Source: Apostichopus japonicus
Lineage: Eukaryota > Echinodermata > Holothuroidea > Aspidochirotida > Stichopodidae
DNA: 64,000 nucleotides
Assembly: GCF_037975245.1 (NCBI RefSeq)
Contig: NC_092572.1
Span: 20,588,489-20,652,488, forward strand
Direction: 5' to 3'
The notes below the pieces were generated by a model. That model made no database searches. It was not told the origin of the DNA and saw only the letters and a program-made list of their open reading frames with translations. Positions 26,701 through 41,700 of this stretch are shown here, one piece after another. A program made the position numbers and the translations under genes. How positions within the stretch are numbered: the first letter of the stretch is position 1; every line of letters begins with the position of its first letter.

Positions 26701-29700
26701 TCTAAATATCATCATATCTTCCAGCTCTAGACAGAAGAGGGGATTAGGAATACCGCTGAGGGTGTCTCCAGAAGTGGCCAAGAGTCGCCGACGACTGAAA
26801 GTAGAAGTGGTATTGGGCTCTGATGATGTAAAGTCATTGGTTAGGAAGATCGATTCTGTAGTCAGCTGGATGGTAGTAGTACCTGTAAGTGTGGAAAAAT
26901 ATAATAGATATTAAGAATATGCATATTAAACTCCATAAAACTGAGGGGTCTTTATGGTTTTCAATTGTTACATAATAATATGTCTCTCCGCACCTTTCTG
27001 TCTTTGTCCTTCTCCAGTTTATTCCCTACCCCATTCCTTTAATCCTCCCTTTGTCCCTCCACTGTTTATCTCCTACCTATCCTCTTCCCCTGTTGCTTTC
27101 TTCTCTCCATCCCTTGTCTACTAATCCCCTTACATCTATATCTTTGTGTTCACCATGCTCGTTAACCTGTCTGTATTCTGTGAGTGTTTTTGTCCCTTCT
27201 GTTACTGTTACTTATCATTTAGCCTCTGAAGAAGATCCTGCTAGGATCGAAACGTCAGGCCAACTTACTTTTACACATTCTCCTACACAGGCTCTCTAGT
27301 GGATAAGCAGTTTGCTAACAGTTTTATTTTTTTTTATTATTTCATATTGTAATATTTAATTTTGCATAATACTTCCTTTGTCCTTACACAGGTCATTGCG
27401 CTGAAAGAAACCATCGACACTGAACATTCTTCATATTTATACTGAACATGGTATGTCTTTTGTATTTTTTTTCATCTCGAGTCAATCTTTCTATTGTTAT
27501 TATTCCAGATGTCAATGCAATCAGTATACTCTGCCAGAAGAGCTCGAAACGTCAGGCCAACTTACTTTTACACAATAATATGTCAAATATACACTAATAC
27601 TGATGAAAAAAACAATGGACATAATGTGCATACAATGCATGGATTATGTAGGATGTACATACTAACACACACTGTGTTTGGTTGCCAAAGAAGTTAAGAC
27701 TAAACGATTTTCTTTCACTTCAAAAACCACAACCAGACGTACATTAACAGAACTTTAATCATGTGGGACCTCAAAGAAAGGAAGAAATGGTGGAATATTG
27801 AACAGTTAAAACTTCCTCAAGAATTGGTTTGAAGAGATTTGGAAACCATTTGTAAGGAGTAGTTAGACAGTAGAACTGGACCTGAAAGGTGCTGATACTT
27901 AAGAAAAAACGATGACATAACCTACGTTCCCTGATGCATCCCAATAAAATACAAACAAAACGTTTCACTCTCACCTAGAAGTAGGAATTCTACATCCGAA
28001 GGATCGGTGATGACGTGACCGACTGTTCCTGTGTCTTCAAAGGAACAGATCTCAATGTTTTTGGTTCCCGAAGTGTGGACGTTAGGGCCAATGATGTTTG
28101 GAACAGCCTGCAAAATGGACAGAAATGAGCAATTATACTAAATTACCAGTAAGAAAACTAACATAAAGAACACAAAAAGACTCATATTATTAACTACATT
28201 TAATTCTTGTTTTTTTTTCCCTTCATTTTTGATGAAACTTAAACACCTGTTGAACACATGGCTAAGTGCCTTTAACTGACCTAGTTTTGCATTTTATAAA
28301 CATTCTGTGAATCAATCTTTGAATGAACGTGACAGCTCTGACCTACTTTGTAAGTGACCTAAGCATGAGGTCAGGGGTCAACATGGAATGAATAATTAAG
28401 TGATAATAATTAGATACTAATTATTATCCAGAAGTAGTGTCATCTATGACATAATGTTACTCTTGTTGCATTAATGGTCAATAACTTTGAGCATTTTCAC
28501 AACAAAAGAGGAATACAACTATTCACGTAATAACCCTTCACTAAGTCTACAAACAGTAAAGTAACTGCATCTTTCCAGCATTTTCTTTAAAAATCAAAGG
28601 CAAATTGTAACTTTGCAAACAATTCAATTAAAAACAAAATATATTTACGATTATGCACATGCTGCACATTTCGCAAAAGTTTCATTACTTTGCCAACTAC
28701 CAATAATGACTGAGATGTACATAGGGTTCCTAAATGTCTTGACGATTAAACTGCAACAAAGTTTCCATGATTTTTCCACACAAAAGTTAACAGAAATTCC
28801 ATGACAGTGTTTGACAGAACATAACATGTTGACAAATTCAGGAAGGACAAAGGGGAATCAATTCAAGACAACCATTCCTGGTTCCATGAATTTCCATGGC
28901 ATGTGGCACTTTACGCCTTTTTTTTTTTGCAGGACTTTCATAGATCTGGATGTTGACTTTCAAATGACATTTCCACATTTTCCTCAACCATTAGATCCTT
29001 TGATAATGTAATATTATGATTTAAGAGGCATGGGTTGGGATGGGATGGAATGGGTTGGGATGGGGTGGGATGGGATGGGATGGGTTGGGTTGGGATGGGT
29101 TGGGATGGGTTGTGAAGAGATGTGATGGGATGGGGAAGGGCTGGGATGGGGATGGGTTGGGGATGGGTTGGGTTGGGGATGGGTTGGGTTGGAATGGGAT
29201 GGGTTGGGATGGGATAAGATGAGATGGGATGGGTTGGGATGGGAGATGTTGGGTTCCAGTGTTCTCCCCAAAGCTCACCTCTTGGCTGACAGCTGTACCA
29301 TTACTGGACATAGTAGTGACCACAAGTTGACCACTCTCAGTCAGATCACCCTGGACAGTTGGCTGGGTGCTTTGGCACTGGATGTCACAGAGCTCTTCTG
29401 GCAGAGTATACTGATTGCATTCACATCTGGAATAATAACAATAGAAAGATTGACTCCAGGTGAAAAAAACAAACAAAAAACATAATAATAATAATAATTC
29501 TCAGTTCTTATATAGCGCAACTTACAATAAAGTCTCGCCACGCAGTACTTAACCCTGGTCAGTGGTAACTTGTCACACCTACACACCAAAGTGTGCACAA
29601 TTCAATCAATCTCTCCTGGGGTACCACATCTACGTGTTCCCCGGGGGACTTCCCATAGGGTGCAGCCACAAACCGACGCAGGCAACTATATTTACAAGTC

Positions 29701-32700
29701 ACCTCGCAAGTCCCCATTTATACACCTGGGTGAAGAGAGGCAATGGAGAAAAAGTGCCTTGCCCAAGGACACAAAGCAATGATCTGGCCAGGGCTAGAAC
29801 CTGTGATCCTTAGATCACAAGTCCATTGCCTTAACCACTTGACCACAACGCCCTCCGTTTCAAATCATGTTCAAATCAGATACAAATATGAAGCAGGGGA
29901 TAAGGAGAAATGAGTTACACCAACTTGGATGCTCTTAAACTCAACAGTTAATATTAACATCTCTTCATCTAACATCAGCAGGGAAGGGGAACCCTCTTTG
30001 AACCCCTTCCTTTCGATTAGTTTAAATTCTCGAAAGGGGATCAATGCCGGTACTGGAAGAACACATTAATATTCTACACCGTTAGACAAGCATACGGAAG
30101 ATGTGTTGTAGCACCAAAGAAAAGGACTTTTGAAGTGAACCCTCCCCCCCACCACCACCCACTCCCTGCCTCTCAAAGGGTAGTAAAATAAATCTACATG
30201 TATCTAGTACTTGTCATTGTATATATATATATATATATATTTTGCATCAAGCATCAAGCATAATTTCTATTGCACAAACCACTTATATATAACAGCATTG
30301 GTAACAAAAGCAAACTTGCACTAGGCTCATGGATCAATACAGCATCTTATCTGATATATCAAACATTTACACTGTAAAAGTTAACGTTTAATACACAGTT
30401 CAATGATATAACTGAAGTTGACAGAAATGAAAAATGATATACTAGTTCAGAATCATTATGGATCATGATAACCTCCACAAGTCCTATATAAAGAGTAGAA
30501 CTCTATAGAAAACAAACTCTTGTAAGGTTCAAGTGGTGATTGCTAGATCAAGTGAGTATTACGTAATACCAGAGAATGCATTTCAAGATGGAACAACATC
30601 TCACAACCTTTGGGACAAAAATTGGCAGGGGAACCTCTTCCTCAATAAGTGAAAACTTTGCTGAGTCTAATGACAGGAACGATTCACATGCAACAATGGA
30701 GCCTCTAATTTTCATCATCTCACCTGCCGAGATCGACGTTGTACGTGCCGTCCTCGATGCCACAAGATGTGGTACAATCTTTACTGGCTGGGTCGATACA
30801 CATCCTGGTGTTTGCATCTCTGGCCTGATTCAGTTCACAGCGGATGTCAACGACAGGTTGGCAGTCTCCGTCACTGTTGCCCTCTGACTCTGCGAGGTCA
30901 ACCTCATTGTAGAAGATGTACCCTGACCAGCAAACACAAGACCCGTCTGTCGTCTGGAATGAACGATACTTGCCAATGCAGGAACAAGTGGCTTGTCCTG
31001 GGAAGAGCAAAAGGAAACATCAACTGAAGGTGAAAATGAATACAATATTAAAGCTGAGAAACATATATAAGATGCAAAAGATGAGTAACCTAAGATTAAG
31101 GTGAGCCCAGCCTGGTGGTTGGTGGAGGGATTAGGATGAACTGGTGGTTGGTGGGAGAGACTAATGTGAGCAGGGTAGTTGGTGGGAGTGAGGGATGGGA
31201 TTTGGGGTGGTAGGAAGGATTAGGGTAGACTGGTGGTTGGTGGGAGAGATTAGGTTAAGTGGGTGGTTAGTGGAAGACTATGGTGAGCAGGTGGTGTGGG
31301 AGAGACTAAGGTGAGCGGGTGGTTGGTGGGAGAGACTAGGGTGAGTGGGAGGTTGGTGGGAGACACTAGGGTGAGCGGGTGACTGGCGGGAGACACTAGC
31401 GTGAGCATGGCTGTTGTTGGGAGGGTTTGTGGTGGTTGGTGGGGGGTGGGAGGGATTAGGGTGAGCAGGTGGCTGGTGGGAGACACTAGCATGAGCAGGG
31501 CAGTTGTTGGGAGGGTTTGTGGTGGTTGGTGGGGGGTGGGAGGGATTAGGATGAGCAGGTGGTTGGTGGTAGAGATTAAGGTGAGCAGTTGTTCAGTGAG
31601 ATTAGGGCCAGCAGGTGCTTGATGGAAACATCTTTCATGCCAGGAAACATCGGAAAAGACCAACTCTATGATTATTTGCCCACAAGGAAGACAAACAGTA
31701 GTCATTCATATAGAGGAAGAGTAACTGTTACACTGTCTTGTAAGAAAACTAGTTAAAAGCCATTGTGGGTGGCAGACAGTGTTCAGTATGATATAGTCCA
31801 CTACGATGCTAGAAACTCAAATATTGGTCACTCACATTCAGAATGAACACTTACATCTCAAAAGCCACCATCTATGAGTATTTCCACACTACTGAGACAA
31901 TTACTTGTCTAATTAAAGTTTCCTTCATATGTCTGGGAATTACTTCAAAGGCTTTAGAATCCAGTTTCAACACACTTTCAATACAACTTTATCATCTTCT
32001 AAACTGATGAGCTTTAAAACGACAGTCGGTTTGTTACAAGACGAAAAATCACGCACCTTCCACGGATAGAGCAGAACTTCCACAAGGTCGACAGGCCTTT
32101 TGTCCGGTCTGGTCGTTGAAGGTATTTACTGGACATAACTGACACTGGTCTGCGGTGACCGCCTTGACCAGATTACCGTACTGACCGACCGGACACGGCT
32201 CCGGTGAAGATGACGATGGTGGACAGTAGAATCCTATCGGACAAGGATTCTGCTCTGGATCTCCAGTACCTAATTATGACAGATCAAATGAAAGAAAATC
32301 GCTGAAAAATCGATGGATCCTCGTTTACTCTGCCAACATTCAAGAATATGAGTGAAATAATTGGGTAATTAAACTTTTGAACTGAAGCCAAATATACAAA
32401 TTCCAGCACATAGGAACAAATTAAATGGCCAAGTTAACCTAGTCTAGCACAATGCATAGATATTATTTGGCCTTTTTACTCAACCTCCCCCTCCCCCGCC
32501 CCTCGTCTACCCCCCCCAATCCTAACCCTATCAGAAAAAATACCATAATAACACATTCAAGGTTTGTAACAATTTCACTTATTTGCAAAACAACCACACA
32601 AAATAGCTAGAAAAAGTAGAAATGTTTCCAAAATCTAAAATTCATTTTTGAGTTCTTGCATCCCAAGTAATTTCTCTTTCTATCTTCTTTCTTCATTTTC

Positions 32701-35700
32701 TTTGTTCTAGCTCTCAATTGTCTTGTTTCAAAACTCACCTTCTGGGCAGTAGTACCCTTCGGGACATGGAGAGCAAGTGTATCGTTCGGTGTGGTTGCCA
32801 TAGGTACCAGCCGGACAGATGCTACAAGATTCTGTGTCAGTAGACCTCAGGTCAGGGTGATCCACAGCCTTATACCCCAGAGGGCAAGCTGAAGGGACCT
32901 CACTTCCCTCAGGACAATACTTGGGGTAGAAGCATCTGAAGGATCAATAGATACAGACAAATATGTTTGGACACCAGATTAGCATTACCCTTTCAAAAGC
33001 CAAAGGAGGGACATATCCAAAGGATGGTACTTGATTGATGACTTAAATGATGATTTAAATGGTGTTACTTAAATGATGGTACTTAAATGATGACTTAAAT
33101 GTTGGGTACTTAAATGATGACTTAAATGGTGGTCATTAAATGATGACTTAAATGATCACTTCAATAATGACTTAAATGGTGGTACTTAAATGGTGGTACT
33201 TAAATGGTGGTACTTAAATGATGACTTAAATGATCACTTAAATAATGACTTAAATGGTGGTACTTAAATGGTGGTACTTAAATGATGACTTCAATGATGG
33301 TACTTAAATTATGACTTAAACGATGACTTAAAGGGTGGTACTTAAATGATGAATTAAATGGTGGTACTTAAATGACTTAAATGGTGGTACCTAAATGATG
33401 ACTTAAATGATGACTTTAAGTAGTTTTTTAGTCATTTGATATTGTCATAGTCCAAGCAGAAAAGGGAAAACATTTGAGTGCCAGTAATTTTTTGCTCAAC
33501 TATAGCTATTCTGGTTTTCAGTTTACCTTTAAAATATGCTCAATCTCTGGAAAATGCTCCTTTCAGGTTCACTTGATGATGCTGTCAGTTGCCCAGTGCA
33601 TACCTTCAATCCAATGTTTTTTTTATTAATTCTAAATACTCAACCAAAACAATTTTTTTTCTAACTTTCAAAGCAGCGAGGGAAAACAGTGTGGATATCA
33701 GATATAAAGATGTATAGGTTAGTGCCTATACAATAGGGGGGGGGGGGGGGGGGGAACAATCCTTTTTGAACCTTCATCACTTTCTGAGAATGCAAAATAT
33801 GGTATCTTTCATGTGACACTTAACTTTAGGACAACTCACCTGGTATAGGAACTTGACCCAAGGGGACAATAGTACCCACCAGGACAGATGGGAGGTACAC
33901 CGGTAGTACCTTCACAGTAATGGCCTGGTCGACATGTAACTTCAATGGAGGCACCTAGGGGCACAGAGAGAGGGGCATACCATGATCAGATTATCAAAAA
34001 GTTACAAACTTTGCAAATAATGGGCCCTTTTACCTTATTTATATAAATTTCAAAATGTAAAATGAAAACAGAAAATAGTTTTACAGTTAAGTAATACAAT
34101 GTCAAGCTACACCATTCGAGACCCAGGTGGGACTCGGGGGGAGGGGTGGAATGTCAGCAGGACCCCTCATTGAAGTCTTCAGTTTTCTTTAATTAAATAA
34201 GGAAATTAAAATTAAAGATTATTGATCCGCAAGCCTCCTGGTTGACTCCAAGTACCCGGGCTGTAGCCCCACTTGATCCCCTCCTCCCCCCCCCCTCTCT
34301 ACAGGCCTGATGGCAACCTTAACCCGATAGAGATAGACAATTAGATTATACTCTCAGAAATAAATGAGGAGCTGGTTTTATTAGCCGTGGGACTTCTGCA
34401 GAGTATTGTAATTACTCATGTGTGTGATTATGTACCTTCTGGACACTCATAGCTGGGATCACAAGGGATGCCATAAACATTGAGTGTATCGTTCGGACAG
34501 AAGTAACCTGGATCACATGGAGGGCAGTCTTCATTGCTGACCCGTCCTTCCGTTGGAGACATCCGCCCACCGGTACATGGCTCTGGATAGGTGGTAGCTT
34601 CCTCACAGTAGTGGCCAGTAGGGCATGGAAAGAAGGTAGAATTGGTCATACCTGAATATGCAAAACCAAATAGGTTAACATGAATATTGATGGAGCTGAA
34701 TATTAGAACATTTCATGACTAATATCGATAAGAACATCAAAGCAAAGATGAAGTAAGTCAGACAGAACAGGTCAAAGATCAAACTACATAGATTACTCAA
34801 AGTGAGTAATGATGGACAACAGATACTTTTGATAAAGCAAGGATGTGCTCCGAAAAAGTCTGACCTATTTTTTCATAAATTTGACATATTATTCAACCTA
34901 GAGAACAGATTAAAACTACACAATCTGAAATTTTACCGACACTAACGTTTAATATTTTAGCTTAATATCTGAAAAAGAAAGGAAGAGAAATATTTGGAAG
35001 AAGTTTGTTTTGATGAATGATCTGACCTGTCTCGTTACAATAGTACCCCGGGAGACAGTTAAAGCAATCTTCCGCACTCGCAGCTCCTACAACATCCCTG
35101 TAGTGATAGAGGGGGCACTCCATCGGTGCAAGTCCCTCAAGACAGTAGTGACCAAGAGGGCAATCATAGAGGATCGGATCACCTGTTGGTAACGGTGAAG
35201 AAGAAAAGACAATTGTTATGTAAATGATGGTGCTGCTCAAGCAAGATGGTGCTTGTCTTTGCAGCAGACTTTGCTCAAATATGTTCATATATATATTTAT
35301 GTACCGAAAATCCAGAGCAGTGAAAAGACTTCTAGTCTCCGCCAGGATTCAAGCCCTGGCCTCCTGATTTATATGGGGACACCCTAACCAACTAGGATAC
35401 ATAAGTTATATGTATACATTTATAAATATTTATATAAATAAATATAGAAACATATTCGTATTTGATACAAGAAACATGATGCATTGCAATGATGAGTACA
35501 CAAGGTAAGCACTATTACTATCACAAGACACAAGACTTTGTTACTTGTATCTAGTCCTAGTTTATTACTTGCCCACAACTGTTCATGTTCATTTCAGAAG
35601 ATGTTGCATTTTTGCATCATAACAATGCTGCATACCTTCTAAGCAGTAAAATCCTGCAGGACAAGGCATGCAGTCTTCTTCCTGACTACCAAACTGGACT

Positions 35701-38700
35701 CCACGATATGTGTTATTAGAGCAAGGTATCGGATCCATGGTTCCCTCAGGACAGTAATGGGCTGCAGGACAGGGTCCAGCACAGGTGGTGTTGGGCTCAC
35801 ATTGACCCTGGTCAAAGTTTGAGTCAGGGAAGTTCCCATCAGGAGTGTACTGGTAGCTGGTACTGAGACAGAAGTAACCCTCTGCACAATCTCCCTGAAT
35901 CTCTCCGCCCCTGGTAATAGAAATAAAAGGTGAAGGGTCATTTAAGCTGGTGTGTCTCCAGTTTTTGTTCATTATTTTTTTGGTGACAAAGGATCCATTC
36001 GACATGTAATTATCTTATGATATTGCAATGTACTGTAATGGAATTGTGCTGTACTGTACTGAGTAATATATTGAGTACTGTACTGAGTATTGTACTAAGT
36101 ATTGTACTGAGTATTGTACTGAACAATGAACTGAGTACTGTTGTGAGTACTGTTGTGAGTACTGTACTGACTATTGTACTATACCGAGTAATGAGCACTG
36201 TACTAAATACTGTAATGAGTATTGTCTAAGTATTGTACTGAGTACTTTACTGAGCACTGTACTGAGTACTATACTGAGTACTGTTGTGAGTACTGTACTG
36301 ACTATTGCACTTAGTACTATACTGAGTACTGTACTGAGCACTGTAATGAGTACTGTAATAAGTATTGTACTGCGTATTGTACTGAGTACTTTACTGAGCA
36401 CTTTACTGAGCTCTTTACTGAGTACTGTACCGAGCACTGTACCGAGTATTGTACTGAGAACTTTACTGAGCACTTTACTGAGTACTGTACCGAGCACTGT
36501 ACCGAGTATTGTACTGAGCACTTTACTGAGCACTTTACTGAGTACTGTACCGAGCACTGTACCGAGTATTGTACTGAGTACTGTACTGAGTACTGTAATG
36601 TACTGAGTTATGGACTATACTGTGCTGCAATCTCAAGTTTCAACCTTTTTCAGTTCAAATTTAATCATTTATGTTTTAAAGTCTTGATTTAATACCACAG
36701 AGCCTATACAAAGAAAAAAGCAAATAGAAATTTAAAATAGCAATAAAATAGACACAAATTTAAATTTTACCTGCAAAACTTTCCTGAAACACATGGCAAG
36801 CATTCATACTCTGACTTCAGACCTGTATCATTGGCATAGGTGAATGTACCATTAGGACAGGATATTGGATATCTTGTGGCTAGTGGGAGAAAATGAGCAA
36901 TACACGTTAGCCAAAACAATACGAAAAACGTAAAGCAGTTTTAACAAGACAGAAGGCAAAATGTGACTGTTTGAAGAGGATGCTGAAACGGTATGCAATG
37001 TAATCTTCAGCCTGTTTTCTCCACCATGCTTGTTACTTCTTATCCTTACCAAATATGAAGCGTTTTTATTCACAGAGGGTCCCATTTATACATGTTAGTT
37101 CGTCTGAAACCAGTGGCATCAATCCCAAGGGACTTCCTCCCAGACAAACTCCAGTCCAAATATTATAGGGGCAAATATTATTTATATATATTAAATATTA
37201 TTTCATATATATTAAAATATACATTTATAAAATATTTATAAATATTTACAAATATTATTTATGAACATTAAATTTGCCTCCAGAGAATAATTTATTTATA
37301 TATATATAATATATTTATATATATTTATAAATATTATTTATATATATTAAATATGCCTCCAGAGAGTTGTATTATATTATATCCTGCCTGGGATTGGTGT
37401 CTCACTCAGAGACCAGGAATGGTATGCAGGTTCTAATGAGCTCTCATAGCATTATGTGTGGGATAGGACACTCTTCTTAACCCCCTCTGAGTCCCCTTAC
37501 CAGTCGCACATCAGACCCATAGTTATTGCTGAGAGTACTGCCTAGCACTCACCCTCATGATATGCTGGGTAGGGCTATGGATCTGGTTCCAACAAGCTCT
37601 GAGAGTATTATCATTTTTCAATGGGGTTCTCTCCCTCCCCACCCTTCTATCTCCCCCTCCTCTCCCCTCCCCCTCCCGCAACCATCAACACTCCCAATTG
37701 AGTCCTAATTGTTGCTCAGAGTACTCCTTAATACTAACCTTCTGGACAGTAATGATATGGAGGTTCCATTGAGCTCTGACAGTATTATGCATGGAAAGAG
37801 GTTCTCTCCTTACTCCAATCCCCACCCCCCCCCACCCATTGCCTCCTAAGCAGTCCCGCATCATTCCTATAATTATTGCTAAGCACTGTTCAGAGTACTA
37901 CCTAATACTCACCCTCAGGACAGTAATGATATGCAGGGCATGGTGTGGGATCCGGTTCCAATGAGCTCTGACAGTAATACCCAGCTTGGCAAGGGATACA
38001 ATTTGACCTTCCTTCGTTAGGCTGGTAGTAACCGACCTCACAGGGCACTGGTGCGAGGGACCCCTCTGGGCAGTAGTGACCCACTGGACACTTGTAGTTG
38101 AGAGGAGCAGGAGTGGTGACGGTTGCATTAGCCGGGCAGTAGAAGCCTGCGTAGCACTCATCAGTGGCGTTAACCTGGCCGGACGTGTTACAGTAGAATC
38201 CTCCCGGGCAAGGATCACAATCGTCCAGCGATGCAGCACCTGTAAATCAGAGAATCATGAGTGAGAGTTGTACTCACTTGTCTCAGCTATCCCCACTTAC
38301 TATGCATGCAGAGCATACAAAATAAACTGTGTTATGCAACATTAATTGAATTTCTAGAGGATAACCAACTGGCATTATGCACATTCATTCATTCCTAATC
38401 CAACCAATCGGATTTCTCTTCATTTGCATAGCGCATACCTAAATTGCTTCTGATGGTGCCTGGAGGACATTGCTCTGGTGCAGGGGTACCTTCGACACAA
38501 TAGTGGCCGAGTGGACATAGACCATTGTCTGGGTACTCGCTGGTGCTCGTTGGTACCTTGTCATCGGCCCCACCTTCACAGTAATAACCTGCCTGGCAGT
38601 ATCCTGAAGGATTAAAGGGGGAAAACATAGGAAAAATATGATTGTGCGATAGTAATGAAAGTTGGAGATATAATGTAACTATTACTGCTAAAGGTATTAA

Positions 38701-41700
38701 ATATCTATGGATGGTGTAAACTTGTTTTGCTGCTCTTGTTGATGGTTGAGTCCTTTCTGTGGCTTTGGTTGTGTTAGCTTTGTTGGGTTTATTTTAATAG
38801 GAATTCTGCAACAAGTTAAGTTGCAAACTTTAAAGCTATCCAGATGTGATGATCTACTCCAACCACAACAACATGAAACGGAGTAAGATATTGACATGGA
38901 GGGGAGAGGCATAAATTCATTTGGTTAGGTGGTTGATGGGAATAAACTCTTTAGACAACTGAATGGTGATAGTAAGTCGTAGATCCATCTCAACTCAAAA
39001 GTCACTAATAATCATCTCAGCATACCAGTATGCTGTAAGTATGCTTCCTCTAAAAGCCCTAAGCAATTGAATTGCATCAGAAAGAAAAAGGTGGGGTATA
39101 TCTGTACAATAAAATTTAAAAAATGGGAATTTCTACGTAAAAAAGAGTTTACACTTACTCAATAAAGGTAATTAAACAGTCTATCATTCTAATAACAGTG
39201 ACAAGACTTTAAAGGCATTTAAATATATTATACTATCAAGTTTGTACTGGAGAGTAATAGTATTATGCATCTCATTAACACGCTCAAATGGACATGTCTC
39301 ATCTTGGACATAATGCACCCCACCCCTATCCTGGATCTAAACATAAGGCCCTCCCCCCCATAACCTGGACCAAAATATAAGGCATCCCCCTATCCTGGAT
39401 CTAAATATAAGACACCCCCACTGCAGTATTGTGCATAGTTGTATGCACCCTCATTTGTTATCTTGTAGCTAAGTACAGTCTCAGTTGTATTCCAGTTGTA
39501 TTTCTATGCATGTTTTAAGTCAAACTCTAAACAGAACACCCACTAGATCAAAACATAAGGCCCCCCCATAACCTGGATCTAAACACAAGGCCCCCCCCAT
39601 AACCTGGAACAAAACATAAGGCACCTACCCCTATCCTGGATCTAAACATAAGACACCCCCACCTATATCCTGGATCTTAACCTGTCTAAGCTGGAATTGT
39701 TAATTAATGTTGAGTACTGACATATAACTCATTTGGACTGCAGAATATCAATGTATATGAACTACATCATGCATTATTTAGTAGTACATGAAACAGCCTA
39801 ATAGGTACAAGGGCATTAAGATGGATTGCTTCCATCATCTAGCTTTCAAGCCTACATCTAAAAAGCATCAAAACACTTGCTATGAACAGGGATGACAAGT
39901 CACGTGGTAACCTCTGCCTCTCAATGTTGGAACGAACGAAAGGAGGACATTTTCTAAACATCCTAGTAAAATCCCTTGACGTCATATCTGACCAAATCAA
40001 ACTGGTATCAAATATTTAAAGACTTACCAGACGGATAGCTGTTGCCATATCCTTCACAGTATTGTCCCGAGGGGCAGTATGAACACTCTTCCTCCAGGCT
40101 GATACCTGTAATGTTGTTGAATGTTCCCGGTGGACAGGGAAGCGGGACAGACTCATCGTATGGGCAGTAGTACCCTAAAATGGGTAGAATGAAAAAAAAA
40201 AATTACACAAAAGAACAATATAAGAGCATAAAGCATTAACAGACAGCAGCACATTGAAACAACACACAATGTGTTATCTAACACCATGTTGAAGCTAGGG
40301 CCGAATGTTGAAGCTAGCGCCGAATGTTGAAGCTAGCACCGAATGTTGAAGCTAGCGCCGAATGTTGAAGCTAGCGCCGAATGTTGAAGCTAGAAGAGGT
40401 ATCTAGCACCACGGCTTGTTACCGAGCACAATTTGCCACCCAAAGTGGAATCTAACACCAAAAATGTGGAACCTTAGACCTGAAAAATGAAATATATTAC
40501 TTAATGTTGTGATCTAATAATTAACAGCCTCAGCCCAGCATATCAAAAACATGAAGGATCATATATAAGACTTGTTGAAAAGTTTTTACAGTTAATGTTT
40601 ATTTATCTATGATACTGGCAGATAAATTGTATTGCTCCTCACACTTAACCAAGGGATCAATAAATGTAAATTATACCAAATTAATTAATTATTTATTAAT
40701 TATATTATAATATAATTAATTTTGTCCAAATATGTTATGATAACCAATTCTGTGATCTTATCCCAAGAATGCTTAAACTCTACTGAAGGGTTAGTGCAAA
40801 CACCTATCAATTTGAATTTTACCTCAAGATGATTATGACCAACCAATACCGTCAATTCTTACCAGTTTTGCAGTCCAATGGTGCAGTCATGTTACCGTAC
40901 GGGCACATCAGACCTGACGGACAGATGGTACAATTCGCTTGTCCCATGTTTGGCTGGTAGGTGCCGATGGGGCACCCTAACTCTGTGACTGCACCAGATG
41001 GGCAGTAGAACCCTGCAGGGCAGGGATACCCCATACCAGAGACAGATTCAGGGGTAGGGGTGGTACTACCACCGGTACAAATATATCTGAGGAGGAACAA
41101 GGATAGAATGCAGTAAATCTACATATTTTAATACATATTTATCAAAAACCTGACAACCCAAAACCAGACATGCAGTAAGATTTTACTTCTAGCAAAATTG
41201 TCTGTTGTAGTGCTTGGAACATGGGACCCGGTATAAATGGTGCAAGAGTATTTAAAAGCACTCATGCTCACACCAAAGTGCAATTTACTTGACTGTTACT
41301 GTATTCACACTGTTGAACTTGTATACTCCAATATGCCAACTATACAACTTTTAATGGAGAAACGCTGTTTTCTGTTATAAACATAGAGACACATAGCATT
41401 TGTTTGTCCTCATTTGCTACAAAAAGCACTGTTGTGAATTGTGACTGATGTGGCTTGCTATGAGCAAAATTAGTAATCTCTCGTACGTGAGTCACTTGTA
41501 ATGAGTAACATGAATTATCTCTCGTACATGAGTAACTTGTAATGAGTAACATTAGTAATATCTCGTACACAAATAACTTGCAATGAGTAACATTAGTAAT
41601 ATCTCGTAAATTGTAATGAGTAACATGAATAATCTGTTGTACATGAGTTACTTGTTGATGAGTAACTTGCTATGAGTAACACAAGTAATATCTTGTACAC

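Noticed and set aside
29014-29271. Pro/Ser/His-rich minus-strand frame next to exon e21
   Set aside because: Translation of the GGGATGGGTT repeat; the e21 donor precedes it.
31250-31705. 151-codon Pro/Thr/Leu-rich minus-strand frame
   Set aside because: Translation of the G-rich minisatellite; no splice sites in phase with e19 or e20.
36017-36606. Open frames on both strands (up to 128 codons), Leu/Ser/Thr/Val repeats
   Set aside because: By-product of the near-palindromic 10-bp GTACTGAGTA minisatellite.
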